From Rhodocyclaceae bacterium (GTDB lineage: Bacteria > Pseudomonadota > Gammaproteobacteria > Burkholderiales > CAIKXV01): 64,000 bases of DNA. The stretch lies in the NCBI GenBank assembly GCA_020248265.1, contig JADCHX010000002.1, positions 310,001-374,000 of the forward strand. Reading direction: 5' to 3'. Below, one piece after another: positions 54,229 through 62,060 of this stretch. Position 1 is the stretch's first letter, and every line of letters begins with the position of its first letter. Both the position numbers and the translations under genes were made by a program. The notes beneath the pieces are model-generated. The model was given only the letters and a program-made list of their open reading frames with translations. It searched no databases and had not been told where the DNA came from.

Positions 54229-54975
54229 TCAGCGCCGATCGACCGGTGCCATCGGTGCGAATACGCCGTCGTAGCGCTTCGCCCGCGGTGGCGCATAGGC
54301 GCCCCGACGAGAGGTCGAAAGGCCCAACCCGACCAGTGACTCGGCGAGCTTGACTGCGGCGGCGACGCCGTCCACTACCGGTACCCCATGCTCGCGTGCG
54401 AGATCACGGGCGAGGTCGGTCATGCCTGCACAGCCGAGCACGATCGCCTCGCTGCGGTCTTCGCGCAGCGCCGCGGCGATCTCGGCCGAGATGCGGGCGC
54501 GGGCATCGGAACCGGGCTGTTCCAGCGCCAGCACCGGCACCTCGGCTGCGCGCACCCGGGCGCAGCGGGCGGCCAGCCCGTAGCGCAACAGATTGTGCTC
54601 GATCGCCGCGATCGAGCGCGCGAGCGTGGTCACCACGCTGAAGCGGGTGCACAGCAGGCTGGCCAGATGGAAGGCTGCCTCGCCGATGCCGATCACCGGC
54701 GAAGCCGTCAGGCAGCGAGCGGCATCCAGTCCGGTGTCATCGAAGCAGGCGATGACATAGGCGTCGGCAGGCCCGGCGCGCTCGGCACCGGCAATCAGCG
54801 AAAGGATGCCGGGTACCGAGAACGCCTCGTCATAGTAGCCCTCGATCGACTCCGGGCCGTCCGGCGGTTGAAGTGCGATCAGCGCGGTACCGGCACCGGC
54901 CGCCGCGCGCGCGGCGTGCCCGATCTTTTCGGTCATCGATACCGTCGTGTTCGGATTGATTACCAGAAGCTTCAT
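54229..54975 (-). CDS. Aspartate/glutamate/hydantoin racemase family protein
   Basis: This 248-residue enzyme has the two-cysteine PLP-independent racemase fold. It starts MKLLVINPNTTVSMTEKIG, the N-terminal signature of hydantoin/Asp-Glu racemases. The catalytic cysteines are in VIACFDDTGLDAA and VLGCAGMTDLA, and GVPVVDGVAAAVKLAESL is the C-terminal motif. Similar proteins racemise hydantoins or isomerise maleate; the substrate is open. ATG 54975 was chosen because the signature begins there; the open frame further upstream is not conserved. Confidence 0.85.
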   Translation of the reverse strand: MKLLVINPNTTVSMTEKIGHAARAAAGAGTALIALQPPDGPESIEGYYDEAFSVPGILSLIAGAERAGPADAYVIACFDDTGLDAARCLTASPVIGIGEAAFHLASLLCTRFSVVTTLARSIAAIEHNLLRYGLAARCARVRAAEVPVLALEQPGSDARARISAEIAAALREDRSEAIVLGCAGMTDLARDLAREHGVPVVDGVAAAVKLAESLVGLGLSTSRRGAYAPPRAKRYDGVFAPMAPVDRR

Positions 54976-55304
54976 GGAGGCGTCTCTATCGTCGGATCGG
55001 CAGGTGCGCCTGCCAGGGTGGCAGCGGTGCGCAGGCAGCATGCGTCGTACGCGACTGCAAGCTCCACCTGGGGCAGCCGGGTCGCTGCCCAGGCAGTTTG
55101 CATTCACGCGCAGCGTTCAGCAAATGCACCGCCTGCCGGCAACCGCTTCAGATCGGACGCCGAGCGCACCGTACGCCCGGATCCTGAGCAACGCGATCGT
55201 TCAGGAGTGACGCCGCCCGCGGGAGCCAGCCGCCGCTGCTATGCTAGACGCGCAGCGGGGTCCTGCCGATCGGCGGCCACAGCCCGCGCCCGGAGGCTCG
55301 CCCC
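54976..55304. other. Intergenic region between divergent racemase and spermidine-synthase-like genes
   Basis: These 329 bases show no plausible gene, tRNA, clear promoter pair or strong hairpin. They probably hold the promoters of the two flanking genes. Confidence 0.4.
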
Positions 55305-56231
55305 ATGCATCCCCCGATTCCCTGGAACCGCCGACGGCGCACTGCACCGCTTGCGTGCAGCCTGCTTGCGCTGCTCTTTCTGACATGGAGCCTCGGCGCG
55401 TTCGCACAGGTCGCGGAGCGGGTGATCCACACGGCGCCATCGCGCTTCAGCGACCTGCTGGTGGTCAGCGAGGACAGCGACGGGCTGCGATCACTCCGGT
55501 TCGAGATGTATGGCGCACGGCAGAGCGTGGTGAAGCCCGGTGATCCGGACCACCTCGAGCTTGCGTATGCACGGGCAATCCTCGCCGTGTTCACCTGGAA
55601 GCCGGAACCGCGGCGGATCCTGGTCGTCGGTCTCGGTGGGGGCACGATCCCGATGTTCATGCGCAAGCACCTGCCGGACGCGGACATCGACGTGATCGAG
55701 CTGGATCCGGCGGTAGTCGAGGTCGCGCGCTCCCATTTCGGGTTCCGCGACGACCGGCGCCTGAAGGCGCACGTCGGCGACGGCCGACACTGGATAGAAC
55801 GCGCAAACAGCCGGTACGACCTGATCGTGATCGATGCCTTCGGTGCGCATGCCGTGCCGTATGCGCTCGCGACACGCGAGTTCCTTCTCGCGGTGCAACA
55901 GTCGCTGGCGGCAGACGGCGTTGCCATCGCCAACATGTGGGGCCGGTCTGCCAACCCGCTGTACGACGACATGGTCTCCACCTACCTGTCGGTGTTCCCC
56001 GCCGTGTCGGTGATGGATGTCGCCGGTTCCGGCAACAGGCTGATACTCGCCAGCCGTTCGACGGCAGTACCGGACCTGGACGAGGCGACCGCGCGCGCCA
56101 GTGGCCTCAACGCGCGGTTCAGGCTGCGCCACGACCTGGCGGCAATGGTCAGGCGGGGATTGCGGCAGGCCGATCGCGACGAGCGTGGCGGTTCGGTGCT
56201 GACCGACGCCGAACGCCCCGTCCGGCCTTAG
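55305..56231 (+). CDS. Spermidine-synthase-like protein with N-terminal signal or anchor
   Basis: This 308-residue protein has a Rossmann methyltransferase/aminopropyltransferase core: motif I ILVVGLGGGTIPMFM, DIDVIELDPAVVEVARSHFG, VHVGDGRHWI-like KAHVGDGRHW, and YDLIVIDAFGAHAVPYAL. It resembles SpeE-related proteins rather than true spermidine synthase, since the GGGDG loop reads GGGTIP. A hydrophobic N terminus (LACSLLALLFLTWSLGAFAQ) looks like a cleavable signal, which would place a SAM-type fold outside the cytoplasm, or an anchor. Enzymatic activity is uncertain. Neighbours are unrelated. Confidence 0.75.
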   Translation: MHPPIPWNRRRRTAPLACSLLALLFLTWSLGAFAQVAERVIHTAPSRFSDLLVVSEDSDGLRSLRFEMYGARQSVVKPGDPDHLELAYARAILAVFTWKPEPRRILVVGLGGGTIPMFMRKHLPDADIDVIELDPAVVEVARSHFGFRDDRRLKAHVGDGRHWIERANSRYDLIVIDAFGAHAVPYALATREFLLAVQQSLAADGVAIANMWGRSANPLYDDMVSTYLSVFPAVSVMDVAGSGNRLILASRSTAVPDLDEATARASGLNARFRLRHDLAAMVRRGLRQADRDERGGSVLTDAERPVRP

Positions 56232-56315
56232 GTCCAGGCAGGCCCTGCACCCACGGCCCGCCTGGAGCTGGCAGCGGGCAGCAGGCAAGGGCCCGCGAGC
56301 CCGCACCGCCGGCGG

Positions 56316-56798
56316 TCAGTGGCCGGCGGTCTTGTCGTTGTTGTGCTCGGTCCAGCCGGTGGTCTTCGCACCTTCGGTGGCAATCAGCACGTAGGCCATC
56401 ACGCAGTCGACCGTGCCCGGATTGCGCCAGTTGTGGTTGGTGCCGAGCTGGATCACGACGTCACCCGCCTTCAGGTGCACCGAGCCCTCGTCCATTTCCA
56501 TGATCATCTCGCCGGCGATGCAGATCGCGTAGTCGACCGAGTCGGTGGCGTGCCAGCGCGGCACGTTGCCCGGCGCGTAGACGCCGAAGCGGAACACGGA
56601 CCCGCCGGCCAGGCTGGTGCCCAGTTCCCAGGTGTTCGGATCGTCGGTGGCCGTCTCGGCCGGCAGCTTTCTGGTCGCCCACAAGGGGATGTTGTCGAAG
56701 CCGGGACGCACGTTCTTCGGCTCGATCTGGGTATCCCACTTGATGCAGCTCTTGCCTTCCTTGTTGAAGCCGGTGACAACGCGACGGAAAGTCTTCAT
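56316..56798 (-). CDS. Cupin-domain protein
   Basis: This small 160-residue protein has one beta-barrel cupin. Metal-ligand motif 1 appears as WHATDSVDYAICIAGEM and motif 2 as GDVVIQLGTNHNWRNPG. Its N-terminal part (VVTGFNKEGKSCI) matches cupins often placed beside alpha/beta hydrolases or aromatic-degradation genes, here the divergent 56871 gene. Metal-dependent catalysis or ligand binding cannot be decided. The ATG at 56798 is the only good start; the open frame continues upstream across the divergent gene and is not used. Confidence 0.83.
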   Translation of the reverse strand: MKTFRRVVTGFNKEGKSCIKWDTQIEPKNVRPGFDNIPLWATRKLPAETATDDPNTWELGTSLAGGSVFRFGVYAPGNVPRWHATDSVDYAICIAGEMIMEMDEGSVHLKAGDVVIQLGTNHNWRNPGTVDCVMAYVLIATEGAKTTGWTEHNNDKTAGH

Positions 56799-56870
56799 GG
56801 GTCCTGTCCTGTGTTGGGGTCCGTTGGAGCCGTCGAGTATATTCCGGACCAACGAACGAGGAGGTGGCCG

Positions 56871-57929
56871 ATGGCTCGCGATCCGATGGTGAACCTGATC
56901 TTTTCCCATTTCACGCCGCGCTATGTCGCCACCGGCGTGGATCCGAACGACCTCGAGCGCCTGGTCTCGCGCATCGAACGGTGGGACGACTGGTGCAGCA
57001 TCTGGTCGGACGAGGCGCGCCGGCACGAGAAGCATGCCGCCGAATCGGCCACGCTCGGACGCCGGCTGACCGCCGCCGAGAGCCATCTGCGTGCCGCGAT
57101 CTACTACCACTACGCGAAGCACCTGTTCGCAGCGGCCCCGGGCGAGTATCGCGCCGCGCACGACAACATGCTCCGCTGCTACACGGCAGCCGCGCCGGAC
57201 CTCGACCCGCCGATGCTGCGCGTCGAGTTCCCGTTCGAAGACACGCACCTGGTCGGCTGGTTGCGTCGGCCGCGCGGCGGCGTGCGCGCGCCGGTGGCGA
57301 TCATCCTGCCCGGCCTCGACGCCTGCAAGGAAGAGTTGCACGCATGGAGCGATGCCTTCCTGGACCGTGGCATGGCGACGCTTACGCTCGACGGCCCAGG
57401 CCAGGGCGAGACCGCATTCCACCTGCCGATCCGCACCGACTGGGGACGGGTGATCGGCGCGGTGATAGACGTGCTGGAACGGCGCGACGATGTCGATGGC
57501 GGCCGCGTCGGCGTCGTCGGCCAGAGCCTGGGGGCCTTCTATGCGCCGCTGGCCGCCTCGGGAGAACCACGCCTGAAGGCCTGCGTCGCCAACTGCGGGC
57601 CGTTCGACTTCGCGCCGGTGCTGCCGCAGATGCCGCTGGTGTCGCAACAGGTGTTCAGCGCGCGGGCACACGCACTCACGCAGGCGCAAGCCGATGCCGC
57701 CGCCGCACAGCTCACGCTGGACGGCAAGGCACAGCACATCCGCTGCCCGCTGCTCATCGTGTTCGGCGGCGGCGACCGCATCATCCCGCCCGCCGAAGGC
57801 GAACGGCTGGCGAAGGCCGCCTCCGGCCCGACCGAACTCGTCGTCTACGAAGACGGCAACCATGTCTGCTTCAACATCAGCTACCGCTTCCGCCCGCTGA
57901 CCGCCGACTGGATGGCCGAGCACCTCTGA
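56871..57929 (+). CDS. Alpha/beta hydrolase (2,6-dihydroxypseudooxynicotine hydrolase-like)
   Basis: This 352-residue enzyme has an N-terminal helical cap (RIERWDDWCSIWSDEARRHEKHA, then RAAIYYHYAKHLF) followed by a hydrolase core. The nucleophile elbow is GQSLGAF, with the oxyanion region ILPGLDACKEE, the Asp in IVFGGGDRIIPPAEG and the His in EDGNHVCF. This cap-plus-core design matches the C-C bond hydrolases acting on dihydroxypseudooxynicotine and similar FrsA-like proteins. A strong ribosome-binding site GAGGAGG ends six bases before the ATG. It is divergent from the cupin gene. Substrate unknown. Confidence 0.85.
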   Translation: MARDPMVNLIFSHFTPRYVATGVDPNDLERLVSRIERWDDWCSIWSDEARRHEKHAAESATLGRRLTAAESHLRAAIYYHYAKHLFAAAPGEYRAAHDNMLRCYTAAAPDLDPPMLRVEFPFEDTHLVGWLRRPRGGVRAPVAIILPGLDACKEELHAWSDAFLDRGMATLTLDGPGQGETAFHLPIRTDWGRVIGAVIDVLERRDDVDGGRVGVVGQSLGAFYAPLAASGEPRLKACVANCGPFDFAPVLPQMPLVSQQVFSARAHALTQAQADAAAAQLTLDGKAQHIRCPLLIVFGGGDRIIPPAEGERLAKAASGPTELVVYEDGNHVCFNISYRFRPLTADWMAEHL

Positions 57930-57945
57930 CCACGAAATGCGAAAT

Positions 57946-58010
57946 CCGTGTCTGACCACACTTGCGTTCCGCATTGACATCCCGCGACCCGGAACCAGGG
58001 TCAGACACGG
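57946..58010. repeat. 12-bp perfect inverted repeat with T-run after the hydrolase gene
   Basis: CCGTGTCTGACC (57946-57957) and its exact inverse complement (57999-58010) flank 41 bases and are followed by TTTT on the plus strand. The motif resembles short dispersed palindromic repeats seen many times in proteobacterial genomes, or it may be a long terminator between the convergent genes here. Confidence 0.55.
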
Positions 58011-58031
58011 TTTTCCGGCTGCTGATGCGCG

Positions 58032-59030
58032 TCAGTCGGCCTTGATGCCGGCGCTGCGGATCACGCCGGCCCAGCGCGCCATATCGTCGCGGATGTAGGT
58101 GGCCGCCTGTGCGGCCGTGGAGGACATCGGCTCACCGCCGATGCCCGCCAGCCGCTCGCGCGCCTCGGGCGTGCCCATCGCCTTGACCGCAGCCGCATTG
58201 AGCCGGTCGATGATCCCCGCCGGCGTATCGCGCGGTGCGAGCAGCGCGTACCAGCCCTCCGCCATCAACTGAGGATAGCCGACCTCCGATGCGGTAGGCA
58301 CCTCGGCCATGTAGGCGAGCCGATTGCGGTCGAGCACCGCCAGTGCGCGCAACCGGCCATCCTTGACGTACGAGGCCGCACTGGACGACGAGACGACGAC
58401 GACATCCACTTCGCCGGCCATCGCACCCGCAAGCGAGATCGTCGCGCTCTTGTAGGGCACATGCAGCATCTTCATACCCGCCAGCGCCTGCAGGAGTTCG
58501 GCCGCCAGGTGCGGCGTCGAGCCGACCCCGCCCGATCCATAGTTGAGCTTGCCGGGGTACCGGCGTGCCAGGGTGACCAGTTCCTTCAGGGTCCTGGCCG
58601 GCACCGATGGATGCACAACCAGCACGCGCGGGATCGACGCGACCATCGCAACGGCGGTGAAGTCCTTGACCGGATCGTAGCGAACCCGCGGATTGAGCAA
58701 CGGGTTGAGCACCAGCGGCGTCCCGGACATCAGCAGCGTATGGCCATCGGGTGCTGCGCGGGCGACCGCCTCGTGCGCGATGTTGCCGCCGGCACCGAGC
58801 CGCTGGTCGGACACGACTGGCTGGCCCAGCGTAACGGAGAGCCCCTGGGCGAGCAGGCGTCCGACGACGTCGGTGCCACCGGCGAAAGACAGCACCAGCC
58901 GGATCGGCCGCGTCGGGTACTCCTGCGTCTGCGCGATCGCGGGCGGAACCGCTGCGACAGCCACCACGACAGCCACCACGGGGACAACCGCGGCGAGGCC
59001 TCGATGGTGCCCGCCCCCGCTCGGGTTCAT
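58032..59030 (-). CDS. Tripartite tricarboxylate transporter-type substrate-binding protein (Bug receptor) 1
   Basis: This 332-residue periplasmic receptor has a signal peptide (VVPVVAVVVAVAAVPPAIAQ). The Bug-family N terminus YPTRPIRLVLSFAGGTDVVGRLLAQGL leads into a two-lobed binding protein with GAGGNIAHEAVARAAPDGHTLL and LNYGSGGVGSTPHLAAELL. Bug proteins bind carboxylates and similar small acids. No TctA/TctB membrane genes are nearby, so the transporter partner lies elsewhere or the receptor works in sensing. Its start overlaps the stop of the next receptor by four bases; the two are about as similar as recent paralogues. Confidence 0.92.
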   Translation of the reverse strand: MNPSGGGHHRGLAAVVPVVAVVVAVAAVPPAIAQTQEYPTRPIRLVLSFAGGTDVVGRLLAQGLSVTLGQPVVSDQRLGAGGNIAHEAVARAAPDGHTLLMSGTPLVLNPLLNPRVRYDPVKDFTAVAMVASIPRVLVVHPSVPARTLKELVTLARRYPGKLNYGSGGVGSTPHLAAELLQALAGMKMLHVPYKSATISLAGAMAGEVDVVVVSSSSAASYVKDGRLRALAVLDRNRLAYMAEVPTASEVGYPQLMAEGWYALLAPRDTPAGIIDRLNAAAVKAMGTPEARERLAGIGGEPMSSTAAQAATYIRDDMARWAGVIRSAGIKAD

Positions 59031-60034
59031 TCCGCCTTCACGCCCGCGTCGCGGATCACCTTGCCCCAGCGCACCATCTCGTCGCGGATGAATGCCGCCG
59101 CCTGCGAGGGCGTGGTGGACATCGGTTCGCCGCCGATCCCGGCGAGGCGTTCGCGCGTCTCCGGCGCGTTCATCGCCTTCACCGATTCGGCATTGAGCCG
59201 CTCGACGATCGCCACCGGCGTGTCGCGCGGCGCGAGCACCGCATACCAGTTGACGGCGAGCAGTTGCGGGTAGCCCGCCTCCGCGGCGGTGGGTACATCG
59301 GGCATCGACCCGACGCGCTTGCCGTCGAGCACCGCCAGGGCACGCAGCCGGCCGTTCTTCACGTACGGCGCGGCACTGGAGGACGCGACCACCACGACAT
59401 CGACCTCGCCGACCATCGCCCCGGTCAGCGCGATGGTGGCGCTCTTGTACGGCACATGCAGCATCCGGATACCGGCGAGGGACTTCAGCAGTTCCGAGGC
59501 CAGGTGCGGCGTCGATCCGACGCCACCCGAGCCGTAGCTCAGCTTGTCCGGATTACGGCGCGCCAGTGCGACCAGGTCCTTGATCGATTTCGCCGGCACC
59601 AGCGGATGCACCACCAGCACGCTGGGTATCGCCGCGACCACCGCCACCGGCGTGAAATCGCGTACCGGATCGAAGCCGACCTTCGGGTTGAGCAACGGAT
59701 TCAGTACGACCGGCGGTGCCGCCATCAGCAGCGTGTAGCCATCCGGCGCGGCCTTGGCCACCGCCTCGTGCGCGATGTTGCCGCCGGCGCCCAGGCGCTG
59801 GTCGGCAAGCACCTGCTGGCCCAGCGACGCCGACAGCCGCTGCGCGAGCAGCCGCGCGACCACGTCGGTGCCGCCGGCAAACGGCAGCACCAGCCGGATC
59901 GGGCGGTTGGGGAAATCACCGCCCTGCCCCTGCGCCCGGCCGGGCGTCGGCAGGCCGCCTGCCAGCAGCACGGCCGCCAGCACGCCGGCGCTGGCTGCCA
60001 GGCTGCGGCCGCGGATACCACGCATCGTCGTCAT
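59027..60034 (-). CDS. Bug-family substrate-binding protein 2
   Basis: This 335-residue paralogue of the downstream receptor has a signal peptide (LAASAGVLAAVLLAGGLPTPGRAQG) followed by FPNRPIRLVLPFAGGTDVVARLLAQRL. Many segments match the downstream protein nearly exactly, such as GAGGNIAHEAV, GSGGVGSTPHLASELL and ERLAGIGGEPMS. That pattern suggests a tandem duplication. ATG 60034 is preferred over a GTG at 60052, because GGAG lies eight bases upstream. The class II aldolase gene ends 15 bases before it. Confidence 0.92.
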   Translation of the reverse strand: MTTMRGIRGRSLAASAGVLAAVLLAGGLPTPGRAQGQGGDFPNRPIRLVLPFAGGTDVVARLLAQRLSASLGQQVLADQRLGAGGNIAHEAVAKAAPDGYTLLMAAPPVVLNPLLNPKVGFDPVRDFTPVAVVAAIPSVLVVHPLVPAKSIKDLVALARRNPDKLSYGSGGVGSTPHLASELLKSLAGIRMLHVPYKSATIALTGAMVGEVDVVVVASSSAAPYVKNGRLRALAVLDGKRVGSMPDVPTAAEAGYPQLLAVNWYAVLAPRDTPVAIVERLNAESVKAMNAPETRERLAGIGGEPMSTTPSQAAAFIRDEMVRWGKVIRDAGVKAE

Positions 60035-60048
60035 GTTCCGTTCTCCAG

Positions 60049-60747
60049 TCACTGGCCGGTGGCCTCGGCCGCTTCATCCGCTTCCAGCAGCGCCCAGACA
60101 CGGCGAAACGGCCCGCGGCTACGCACCAGTTCCTCGCCGGCATCCTTCGCCAGGTCGTCCTCGATCCACACCGGCTCGCCGATCTGCGCGCTGATGACCG
60201 CGCGGTGCGCGTTCTCCTCGAACAGGAAGGCACCGGCAACCATCTCCTCGATCGTTCCACCGGTGATCGCCGCACCATGCGCGCGCATCAGCACTGCACG
60301 GTGCGGGCCAAGCGCCTTAACCAGCGCCTGGCCGCGCTCGGGAGTACTGACCAGGCGCGGATCATGGTAGGTCGGCACACCGTCGTGGAACAGCGTGCCC
60401 ATCAGGTGGATCGGCTTGAGCGTCGGTCGCGAACTGGTCGTGAACGCGGTCGAATACATGCCGTGGTAGTGCACCAGGCTGCCGACGTCCGGCCTTGCCC
60501 TGAGGATCTCGAGGTGGATCGGATACTCGCCCGGCATGTCGCCCTTGCCGGATACGCGCCGGCCCTCGAGGTCGTACACGAGGAAGTCTTCCGGGTGCGC
60601 ATCCGGCCCGAGCGAGTGGCGCGTGATCATCCACTGGTCGCTGTCCGGGATGCGCGCGCTGATGTGGCCGAAGCCTTCGATGAAGCCGCGGCGGTAAAGG
60701 AAGCGCCAGGCCTTCATCATCGTGCTGATCATCGCATCGCTGCTCAT
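60049..60747 (-). CDS. Class II aldolase/adducin family protein
   Basis: This 232-residue metal-dependent aldolase or decarboxylase fold shows FIEGFGHISARIPDSDQWMITRHSLG, the zinc-ligand histidines in LVHYHGMYSTAF and RAHGAAITGGTIEEMV, and a C-terminal helix. This pattern fits aldolases that split hydroxy acids as well as relatives in aromatic-acid degradation. It is transcribed with two carboxylate-binding Bug receptors, so it may process a substrate they capture, though no other pathway genes are present. Confidence 0.85.
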   Translation of the reverse strand: MSSDAMISTMMKAWRFLYRRGFIEGFGHISARIPDSDQWMITRHSLGPDAHPEDFLVYDLEGRRVSGKGDMPGEYPIHLEILRARPDVGSLVHYHGMYSTAFTTSSRPTLKPIHLMGTLFHDGVPTYHDPRLVSTPERGQALVKALGPHRAVLMRAHGAAITGGTIEEMVAGAFLFEENAHRAVISAQIGEPVWIEDDLAKDAGEELVRSRGPFRRVWALLEADEAAEATGQ

Positions 60748-60784
60748 GCCGCTGTTCTCCCCTGGTTGCTCCGCGGTGCGCCGT

Positions 60785-61309
60785 TCAGCGCCCGGGGTCT
60801 ATCGCCGCCAGCAGCGCCCGATAGCCATCGGTCGCCGCGTTCGCCCGCTCGTCCGACTCGAGGTAGACGCAGTATCCGCTGCCGCCGAGCGGCCCTGAAA
60901 GGGTCCAGCCCTCTCCGACCGCCGCACCCGCCAGTTCGACGAACACGTCGAGCGGCGAATTCTCCCAGTGGCTGTAGGCGACCAGCGCATCGGGCAGCGC
61001 CATCGACTCGGCCAGCCCGAGCGCATTATCGGCGAACTCCGCGACATCCTCTGCGCTGGAGGCGAGGTCCGAGAAATCCGACCAGGCCGCAGCGAACTCG
61101 TCGTAGACCGGGCTGCCTTCGATCACATCGTCCCACACCCACGCACGGAGGTGGTTGCAGGTGTCGCCCGCAGCGGGGCTGTTGAAGTAGCCGCACAGCG
61201 GGCAATTCTCGCCATCGTCCTCGGCGCCGTCGCGGCCGGGACCGCCAGCCTCGGCGCCATCGGAGTCGTCGTCGCCGTCATCCCGGCTGCGTTCGCTGCC
61301 TGCGCTCAT
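60785..61309 (-). CDS. Hypothetical acidic protein with a small Cys/His cluster
   Basis: This 174-residue protein begins with a strongly acidic low-complexity stretch (RSRDDGDDDSDGAE). A CPLCGYFNSPAAGDTCNHLRAW segment follows, whose Cys and His residues could bind zinc. The rest (VWDDVIEGSPVYDEFAAAW and LGGSGYCVYLESDERAN) has no motif I recognise. Base composition and codon use look native, and the frame is intact, so it appears to be a real gene. It lies between the aldolase and the GDT1 gene. Confidence 0.6.
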   Translation of the reverse strand: MSAGSERSRDDGDDDSDGAEAGGPGRDGAEDDGENCPLCGYFNSPAAGDTCNHLRAWVWDDVIEGSPVYDEFAAAWSDFSDLASSAEDVAEFADNALGLAESMALPDALVAYSHWENSPLDVFVELAGAAVGEGWTLSGPLGGSGYCVYLESDERANAATDGYRALLAAIDPGR

Positions 61310-61326
61310 GTCGCCTCCTGCCCTGC

Positions 61327-61899
61327 TCAGAAAAGGTTGTCGATGCCGAACAGCGTCAGCACGCCCATCGCCGCGAAGATGGCGGCTGCGATCGAGTGCA
61401 CCAGCTTCATCGGGATCTTCGCCGCAAAGCGGTTGCCGACGAACACGGCCGGCACATCCGCGACCAGCATCCCCAGCGTGGTCCCGATGACCACCAGCAG
61501 CGGCGCGGCGTAGTGAGCAGCCAGCGCGACGGTCGCGATCTGCGTCTTGTCACCCATTTCCGCAAGGAAGAAGGTGACCAGCGTCGCCCCGAACACCCCG
61601 AGGTGCTTGGCGACCTGCGTCTCTTCGTCCTCGATACGGTCGGGGATCAGCGTCCAGATCGCCATGCCGATGAACGACAGACCGAGGATCCAGCGCAGCG
61701 CGCCCGGGCTGACCACCGAGGTGATCCAGGCTCCGAGCGCACCGGCGAGCCCGTGGTTGATCAGCGTCGCGCACAGGATGCCGGCGATGATCGGCAGCGG
61801 CTTCTTGAAACGAGCGGCGAGGATGAACGCCAGCAGCTGCGTCTTGTCGCCGATCTCGGCGAGTGCGACCACCCCGGTCGATATGAGCAATGCTTCCAT
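61327..61899 (-). CDS. TMEM165/GDT1 (UPF0016) family cation exporter, probable Mn2+ exporter
   Basis: This 190-residue inner-membrane protein has six predicted helices and two hallmark motifs, EIGDKTQLLAF (residue 15 onward) and EMGDKTQIATV, one per three-helix half. Bacterial homologues such as MneA of Vibrio cholerae and Mnx of Xanthomonas export manganese; that role is inferred here. The ATG at 61899 was chosen because the first motif starts about 15 residues in. A short manganese-riboswitch-like stretch lies 70 bases upstream (see findings). Confidence 0.88.
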   Translation of the reverse strand: MEALLISTGVVALAEIGDKTQLLAFILAARFKKPLPIIAGILCATLINHGLAGALGAWITSVVSPGALRWILGLSFIGMAIWTLIPDRIEDEETQVAKHLGVFGATLVTFFLAEMGDKTQIATVALAAHYAAPLLVVIGTTLGMLVADVPAVFVGNRFAAKIPMKLVHSIAAAIFAAMGVLTLFGIDNLF

Positions 61900-62060
61900 C
61901 GGGAACTCCACGGCCGGGGACGAGCGATGACCGCACACGCCTCCCGGCCATCCAGGGGCGCTGCGGTCAAAGGTCTTGCCATGCGTGGGCCGACCGATGG
62001 AGGATACCCCGGAACGGACCCCGAGGTCGTCCAGCTTCGCGCGGAGACATCAGCGTCGAA

